Shown: in pieces, positions 21,404-25,798 of the stretch
How the letters are laid out: each line of letters starts with the position of its first letter
Numbering within the stretch: position 1 is the stretch's first letter
Source of the DNA: an uncultured Candidatus Melainabacteria bacterium
GTDB lineage: Bacteria > Cyanobacteriota > Vampirovibrionia > Gastranaerophilales > Gastranaerophilaceae
Length of the DNA: 25,798 bases
Assembly (NCBI GenBank): GCA_934692665.1
Contig: CAKUUG010000028.1
Location: 1 to 25,798, forward strand
Direction of reading: 5' to 3'
Notes under the pieces: model-generated
What the model saw: the letters and a program-made list of their open reading frames with translations, nothing else
Told to the model about the DNA's origin: nothing
Database searches by the model: none
Made by a program: the position numbers and the translations under genes

Positions 21404-22825
21404 ATGAAAAAAACTACACAAGCATTATCTGTAACATTGGCTTTGTTTTTAACATGCTCAAATGTTATGGCAAAATCTTGCTGTGACCAAGAAAAAGTAC
21501 AAGTTTATGCTCATCCATCTTTAATGAACGCAGATGCAACAGAAGTTAAAGATGCAGACTATGTTTACAGAATTGGTGGAAAAGTTCTTAAACAAAAAGG
21601 TAGACTTGGCTTTACAAATAAAGAAAACACTTACGTAAACGCATTTTCAAAAGATTTGTTAAATGCAATGAGTGCTAAAATGGGCGGAAGAGATTTCGAC
21701 ATCAAAATGCCTATTTCAAGATCAGAATTAGCATTTATGTTAGCTCAAGGTTTAAATATGCAACAAACAGCTTCATCTAAAACATATACAGATGTAACTA
21801 CTGCATATTGGGCAAATGATGAAATCACACGTGCAACTGCAGCTGATGTTATGATTGGTTATCCTGACAAATCATTCAAACCTGACCAAGCAATCACAAA
21901 AGCTGAAGTATTTGCAACAATTGCAAAATTAATCGAAGTTCCATACACAAATGATGGCTCAGCTCCTGTATTAAACGGCAAAACAATCGAAAATATCCCA
22001 ACTTGGGCTTATGGTTGTACAAAAGAAGTTGTAGCTTCAGGCTTAATTGACAACTTACCTGACCCAAAAAATTTGTTTGAAGGTCAATATCTATCTAGAT
22101 TGCAAGTTGCTACTTTAGTTAGCGAATTAAGATTGAAATATGGTGCAAACGGAAAATTAGTTGGAAATGCATTTTCTAGCACACCTGTTGCGGTTAAAAT
22201 CAAAATGTTAGACAGAATTGATGCAAAACATTCTAACATCGGTGACAGATTCATCGCAAAAACAACTGAAGAAATTACAGTTGCAGGTCAAACATTCCCA
22301 GCAGGTTCAAACGTAATTGGTCAAGTAGTTACAGTTCAAAGACCTGGTTTAGGAAAATATCCTGGTTCTATCACTGTTAAATTCTTAGAAATCAAAAACG
22401 GTGATGCATCAGCTAAATTCCCAAAAGAAATGACAAGTGCAACTGCTGATTGCCTAAAAAATCCTAACATCTTTGCTAGAGTATTAGGCCTTCCATTCAC
22501 AGCAGCAGCTAGAACAGTTGGTGTTGTTGGACGTGGTGCCGGCGAAATCGTTAACATCTCTGGTAACGGTTTAGAAGAATACGGTGACAGATTATCAGAT
22601 ACTTTTGTTGAAACATTCACTGGACACTTAGGACGTGGTGTTGCAAGCTTTGGTAACTCATTCGTAACACTAGGCAAAGGTGTTTATGGTATAGTTAAAA
22701 CTTGTGTATCAGGTGTATTTGGTGTCGTATATGAAGTTGGTGACGAATTGTTATACACTATCGTTCCATCAGTTTCAAATTCAGCAGCTTTAAATCCAAA
22801 CGAAGAATTTACAGTAATATTCTAA
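21404..22825 (+). CDS. Secreted SLH-domain envelope protein
   Basis: 473 residues. The signal peptide (1-23) ends in VMA, then mature KSCCDQE begins. SLH modules: a partial one with MPISRSELAFMLAQGL (102-117), a clear one YTDVTTAYWANDEITRA ... GYPDKSFKPDQAITKAEV (128-169), and another around IPTWAYGCTKEVVASGLI (198-215) to LVSELRLKYG. SLH domains tie proteins to cell-wall polymers. Residues 262-340 form a beta-rich module, GDRFIAKTTEEITVAGQTFPAGSNVIGQV, resembling domains seen in cyanobacterial envelope proteins. The last 100 residues are Gly-rich and amphipathic, ending EEFTVIF. There is no large porin barrel, unlike cyanobacterial SLH-OprB porins. TAGGAG before the ATG and uniform codon choice suggest high expression; a strong terminator follows. 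Confidence 0.85.
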   Translation: MKKTTQALSVTLALFLTCSNVMAKSCCDQEKVQVYAHPSLMNADATEVKDADYVYRIGGKVLKQKGRLGFTNKENTYVNAFSKDLLNAMSAKMGGRDFDIKMPISRSELAFMLAQGLNMQQTASSKTYTDVTTAYWANDEITRATAADVMIGYPDKSFKPDQAITKAEVFATIAKLIEVPYTNDGSAPVLNGKTIENIPTWAYGCTKEVVASGLIDNLPDPKNLFEGQYLSRLQVATLVSELRLKYGANGKLVGNAFSSTPVAVKIKMLDRIDAKHSNIGDRFIAKTTEEITVAGQTFPAGSNVIGQVVTVQRPGLGKYPGSITVKFLEIKNGDASAKFPKEMTSATADCLKNPNIFARVLGLPFTAAARTVGVVGRGAGEIVNISGNGLEEYGDRLSDTFVETFTGHLGRGVASFGNSFVTLGKGVYGIVKTCVSGVFGVVYEVGDELLYTIVPSVSNSAALNPNEEFTVIF

Positions 22826-22842
22826 GCTGAAAACAAATAACG

Positions 22843-22882
22843 AACAAAAAAGTGAGGTAATATAATATCTCACTTTTTTGTT
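22843..22882. terminator. Strong bidirectional terminator between SLH and cupin genes
   Basis: Fourteen-bp perfect stem AACAAAAAAGTGAG (22843-22856) / CTCACTTTTTTGTT (22869-22882), extendable by three inner pairs. The T-run on each strand lets it serve the SLH gene and the convergent cupin gene, whose stop is 36 bases away. Confidence 0.9.
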
Positions 22883-22918
22883 TTAATAGCACCAACAACA
22901 CAAAATGAAGAAGCATTT

Positions 22919-23236
22919 TTAAATTCTAATAACTAATATTTTTGAATCATCAAGTCCCCAGACTTCATGTTTTATAAAAGGTTCAAACTTCATTACTTCA
23001 CCTTTAGATAAAACATATTCCTTGCAATCATCTTGTACAATTTTAAATTTGATTTTTCCTTTTAAAACATATACAAATGCGTCAGTTTCTGAAATGTGTT
23101 CATTTACTTTTTGGTCTTTTTTAATTGCAATCAAAAGTGCCATTCTAATGTCATTTTTTAATAAAACATTTGCATTTATGGAATCATCTTTAAAATCAAC
23201 AAGATTTTTTAATTCGCAAATTTCAAAATTGTTCAT
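22919..23236 (-). CDS. Small single-domain cupin protein
   Basis: 105 residues forming one cupin_2 beta-barrel. Motif 1 is NEHISETDAFVYVLKGKIKF, with H47 and E50 but serine in place of the second histidine of the usual HxH. Motif 2 is KGEVMKFEPFIKHEVWG, with H90. A metal site with reduced ligands is possible. Such small cupins bind sugars, act as isomerases or sense ligands; no substrate can be inferred. AAGGAG precedes the ATG. It is a single-gene unit, ending at a terminator shared with the SLH gene. Confidence 0.85.
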   Translation of the reverse strand: MNNFEICELKNLVDFKDDSINANVLLKNDIRMALLIAIKKDQKVNEHISETDAFVYVLKGKIKFKIVQDDCKEYVLSKGEVMKFEPFIKHEVWGLDDSKILVIRI

Positions 23237-23298
23237 TATATTCTCCTTTAATATGACATATAACAGACTATTTTAAAATTTTGCATTTCGTATCCGCC

Positions 23299-23340
23299 AA
23301 AAGAATAGAACCTCTATCATACAATAAAGGTTCTATTCTT
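23299..23340 (-). terminator. Terminator of the GGGtGRT operon
   Basis: Thirteen-bp stem AAGAATAGAACCT (23301-23313) / AGGTTCTATTCTT (23328-23340), followed on the minus strand by four Us. It lies about 30 bases after the GGGtGRT gene stop; the weak U-run lowers confidence slightly. Confidence 0.65.
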
Positions 23341-23372
23341 AAACTATTTATTAAATATAATAATTATTTAAC

Positions 23373-24371
23373 TTATGCCATAGCTTTTTCTACAGCTACT
23401 GCAACAGCAACTGTTGCACCAACCATTGGGTTATTACCCATGCCGATAACACCCATCATTTCTACGTGAGCAGGAACAGAAGAAGAACCTGCAAATTGAG
23501 CGTCACCATGCATTCTTCCCATAGTATCTGTCATACCATAAGAAGCAGGACCAGCGGCAACGTTATCAGGGTGAAGTGTTCTTCCTGTACCACCACCGGA
23601 TGCTACTGAGAAGTATTTTCTGCCATTTTCGATAGCCCATTTTTTATAAGTACCGGCAACAGGGTGTTGGAAACGAGTTGGGTTAGTTGAGTTACCTGTA
23701 ATAGAAACATCAACGCCTTCTTTTACCATGATTGCAACACCTTCAGAAACATCATCTGCACCATAGCAACGAACTTTTGCACGTTCACCATCAGAAAATG
23801 CTGTTTCTTTAACGATTTTTAATTCACCGGTTTTGTAATCGTATTCAGTTTCAACCGATGTAAAACCATTGATTCTAGAGATAATATGAGCTGCATCTTT
23901 TCCAAGACCATTCAAAATTACTCTCAAAGGTTCTTTTCTAACTTTGTTTGCATTTCTTGCAATACCGATAGCACCTTCTGCAGCTGCGAATGATTCGTGA
24001 CCGGCCAAGAAACAGAAACATTTTGTTTCTTCTCTCAATAACATTGCACCCAAATTACCATGGCCTAGACCAACTTTTCTAGAGTCACCAACTGAACCTG
24101 GAACTGCAAATGCTTGCAAACCGATACCAATTGCTTCTGCAGCATCAGCTGCGTTTTTTATGCCTTTTTTAATTGCAATAGCACAACCCAAAGTATATGC
24201 CCAAGAAGCATTATCAAAAGCGATAGGTTGAATGCCTTTTACTATTTCATCTACATTAATACCTTTTGATAGACACAATTCATTAGCTTCATCAAGAGAA
24301 GAAAAGCCATATTCTTTAAGAGCTTTAGCTAATGTAGCTTCACGTCTATCTTGTCCTTCAAATTTTGCCAT
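23373..24371 (-). CDS. GGGtGRT family protein
   Basis: 332-residue protein of the family named after its GGGTGRT motif (259-265) in SVASGGGTGRTLHPDN. Other conserved-looking segments are GLGHGNLGAMLLREETKCFCFLAGHE (102-125, with C118 and C120), SITGNSTNPTRFQHPVAGTYKKW (223-245) and GMGNNPMVGATVAVAVA near the end. There is no signal peptide and no classic transmembrane segment. The biochemical function is unknown to me. It nearly always accompanies a NifU-like scaffold gene in anaerobes, as it does here 36 bases downstream of it, which suggests a joint Fe-S-related task. AAGGAAA precedes the ATG. Confidence 0.93.
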   Translation of the reverse strand: MAKFEGQDRREATLAKALKEYGFSSLDEANELCLSKGINVDEIVKGIQPIAFDNASWAYTLGCAIAIKKGIKNAADAAEAIGIGLQAFAVPGSVGDSRKVGLGHGNLGAMLLREETKCFCFLAGHESFAAAEGAIGIARNANKVRKEPLRVILNGLGKDAAHIISRINGFTSVETEYDYKTGELKIVKETAFSDGERAKVRCYGADDVSEGVAIMVKEGVDVSITGNSTNPTRFQHPVAGTYKKWAIENGRKYFSVASGGGTGRTLHPDNVAAGPASYGMTDTMGRMHGDAQFAGSSSVPAHVEMMGVIGMGNNPMVGATVAVAVAVEKAMA

Positions 24372-24407
24372 TTATTTTTCCTTTACATTACTAACTATTA
24401 TTATATT

Positions 24408-25109
24408 TTATTGTTTTCTAGGATCAATCGTTTTAACTGCATCAGCAAATCTGCCATAAGTTCCGATATTTTTTTCATAAGCAGCTTTTGCATCTTCGCC
24501 ATTTTTGATAGCGTCCATAACTTTGCCTAAGTTTACAAATTTATAACCGATAACTTCATCATTTTTATCTAAACCAAGTTCTAAAATATAACCTTCAGTT
24601 AATGACAAGTATCTAACACCTTTTTGTTTTGTAGAGTGAATTGTACCTACCATTGAGCACAAGCCTTTTCCTAAATCTTCAAGACCTGCACCAACAGGCA
24701 AACCATTTTCAGAAAATGCAGTTTGTGTTCTACCATAAACGATTTGCAAGAATAATTCTCTCATTGCAACGTTGATAGCATCACAAACAAGGTCTGTATT
24801 TAATGCTTCTAAAATTGTTTTTCCCGGCAAAATTTCTCCAGCCATAGCAGCGGAGTGTGTCATACCTGAGCAACCGATTGTTTCAACAAGAGCTTCTTGG
24901 ATGATACCATCTTTAACATTCAAAGTTAATTTACAAGTACCTTGTTGAGGTGCACAACAACCACAACCATGGGTCAAACCATTAATATCTTTGATTTCTT
25001 TTACTTTTGTCCACAAACCTTCTTGTGGGATTGGAGCAGGTGAACCTTTGATGCCACGTGCAACACAACATTTTTCTTCAATTTCTGAAGTTAATTGAAT
25101 ATTAGCCAT
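24408..25109 (-). CDS. NifU/IscU-like iron-sulfur cluster scaffold protein
   Basis: 233 residues, longer than IscU (about 130). The N-terminal 1-60 holds many cysteines: C14, C15 and the HGCGCCAPQQGTC group (C49, C51, C52, C59). Then comes the NifU_N-like core, with ETIGCSGMTHSAAMAGEI (C80) and C109 in LVCDAINVAM, in place of the usual FGCGAAIA and later Cys motifs. A C-terminal part, LSLTEGYILELGLDKNDEVIGYKFVNLGKVMDAI, is an added domain typical of the subtype paired with GGGtGRT. It probably holds or delivers Fe-S clusters; no cysteine desulfurase gene is nearby, so the sulfur source is elsewhere. AAGGAGG is a strong SD. It is the first gene of the pair. Confidence 0.9.
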   Translation of the reverse strand: MANIQLTSEIEEKCCVARGIKGSPAPIPQEGLWTKVKEIKDINGLTHGCGCCAPQQGTCKLTLNVKDGIIQEALVETIGCSGMTHSAAMAGEILPGKTILEALNTDLVCDAINVAMRELFLQIVYGRTQTAFSENGLPVGAGLEDLGKGLCSMVGTIHSTKQKGVRYLSLTEGYILELGLDKNDEVIGYKFVNLGKVMDAIKNGEDAKAAYEKNIGTYGRFADAVKTIDPRKQ

Positions 25110-25124
25110 TTATCCTCCTTTTAT

Positions 25125-25141
25125 ACTAAAAACTTTTTAGT
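25125..25141. promoter_or_regulatory. Palindrome upstream of the scaffold gene
   Basis: Perfect inverted repeat ACTAAAAA-C-TTTTTAGT (25125-25141), directly before the AAGGAGG SD of the scaffold gene and just downstream of a TATAA-containing stretch. It could be a repressor site or an mRNA hairpin. Confidence 0.4.
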
Positions 25142-25179
25142 TATAATAACATTTTAATACAAACATATTTTTTAATAAA

Positions 25180-25797
25180 TCACAAATTATTAACGATTGT
25201 AGTTAAATAACTTTGAAATACAGTTTCAAAAAATGATTTTATTTTATCAATATAAAAAACGCAGAAAAAAGAAGAAAGAATTAAAGCAGGACCAAAAGGC
25301 AAAAGCGTGAATTCTTGTTCCAGATCAACCTCTTGTTCTTCATCTGAACTTTCAGATAAATATTTTCGGTTGTCATTTTCAATTATTTCTTGCACTTTTT
25401 CTTCGTTTTTTGAAATTGTAAACACAAAATACAACAACAGCATAACATCTAGAAAAGCAAATACTTTTGCAATCAAAATTGCATTTAAAAAGTACTCATA
25501 AATCCCCAAATAAAACACTAGAGGAAGAAAAGAAAAATATGCAAATGCTGTTTTTTTGTCATTTTTTTTGAAAAATTGAACCGCCAAAAAAGGAACAACA
25601 AAAATTGTTCTTAAAATAAGCTTTATAAAATCTTTTTGGGAAATATCGCTTGTTGTTTCTTCTGGTTCTTTTAATGAAGTTTTCTTAATTATATCAAATA
25701 TTGAAATAACAAGTATACAAAGCAACAAAACAACTGAAAAATAAAATATTGTTTTTACAAAATGAAAATTGTTATAAAATGCAATTGAATTTAAACC
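25180..25797 (-). CDS. C-terminal part of a multi-pass membrane protein (5' end outside window)
   Basis: The frame stays open on the minus strand up to the window edge (25797), so the start is not visible. The internal TTG at 25728 is not a supported start. The visible 205 residues contain about five hydrophobic segments: KTIFYFSVVLLCILVISIF, LILRTIFVVPFLAVQFF, FAYFSFLPLVFYLGIY, ILIAKVFAFLDVMLLLYFVF and LLPFGPALILSSFFCVFY. An acidic cytosolic loop (SESSDEEQEVDLEQE) lies before the last one. The LPFGPALILSSF segment is reminiscent of the C-terminus of A24 prepilin peptidases (PFGPFLALGA), but the GxGD active-site motif is not in the visible part. I assign no function. Confidence 0.65.
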   Translation of the reverse strand, partial: GLNSIAFYNNFHFVKTIFYFSVVLLLCILVISIFDIIKKTSLKEPEETTSDISQKDFIKLILRTIFVVPFLAVQFFKKNDKKTAFAYFSFLPLVFYLGIYEYFLNAILIAKVFAFLDVMLLLYFVFTISKNEEKVQEIIENDNRKYLSESSDEEQEVDLEQEFTLLPFGPALILSSFFCVFYIDKIKSFFETVFQSYLTTIVNNL

Positions 25798-25798
25798 C

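Noticed and set aside
22336..22677. 113-codon minus-strand frame inside the SLH gene
   Set aside because: Proline/alanine-rich antisense of a highly biased codon stretch; no start signals.
25180..25797. Prepilin peptidase (A24) annotation for the right-edge gene
   Set aside because: Only the LPFGP segment is suggestive; no GxGD or cysteine motif is visible in the part present.

Overview
The window is strongly AT-rich and carries ordinary bacterial chromosomal genes. They include tpiA, dnaB, rlmN, cysE, a flagellin gene and a filament-cap gene. A TolC-type outer-membrane channel encoded with its periplasmic adaptor points to a two-membrane cell. A secreted SLH-domain protein and a NifU-like/GGGtGRT gene pair fit a low-GC anaerobe. 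My best guess is a flagellated non-photosynthetic cyanobacterial relative (Vampirovibrionia/Melainabacteria, Gastranaerophilales-like). This rests on gene content only and is of moderate confidence. There are no rRNA or tRNA genes, CRISPR arrays, insertion sequences or phage genes, and no gene-free stretch exceeds 300 bases.

Left part (1-5370): the 3' end of an unidentified gene, then tpiA with a strong terminator, then a small unrecognised protein gene behind a sigma-28-like promoter. The flagellin gene follows on the opposite strand. Divergent from it are dnaB and a C-GCAxxG-C-C redox-type protein, then a small cysteine-motif protein with its own promoter.

Middle part (5366-14032), all on the minus strand: a signalling operon of a receiver-less winged-helix protein, a cytosolic histidine kinase, a stand-alone receiver and a double zf-TFIIB zinc-ribbon protein. 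Upstream of it lies a five-gene, end-overlapping export operon: TolC-like channel, HlyD-type adaptor, duplicated ABC ATPase and two ABC-2 permeases (YbhGFSR-like). This should form one complete envelope-spanning pump.

Right part (14177-25798): fliD on the plus strand; rlmN and a GlcF-like Fe-S protein sharing a 49-bp bidirectional promoter; a COG2509 FAD protein; cysE; a GGDEF protein with an altered motif; a highly expressed-looking SLH protein with an operator-like repeat; a cupin; the Fe-S scaffold/GGGtGRT pair; and a truncated membrane protein at the edge.

The best leads are the split two-component cassette, the unexplained NifU-like/GGGtGRT pair, several genes without Shine-Dalgarno sequences whose -10 elements sit right before the start codon, a repeat operator before the SLH gene, a possible structured flagellin leader, cysteines in conserved flagellin positions and the GDEEF active-site variant.
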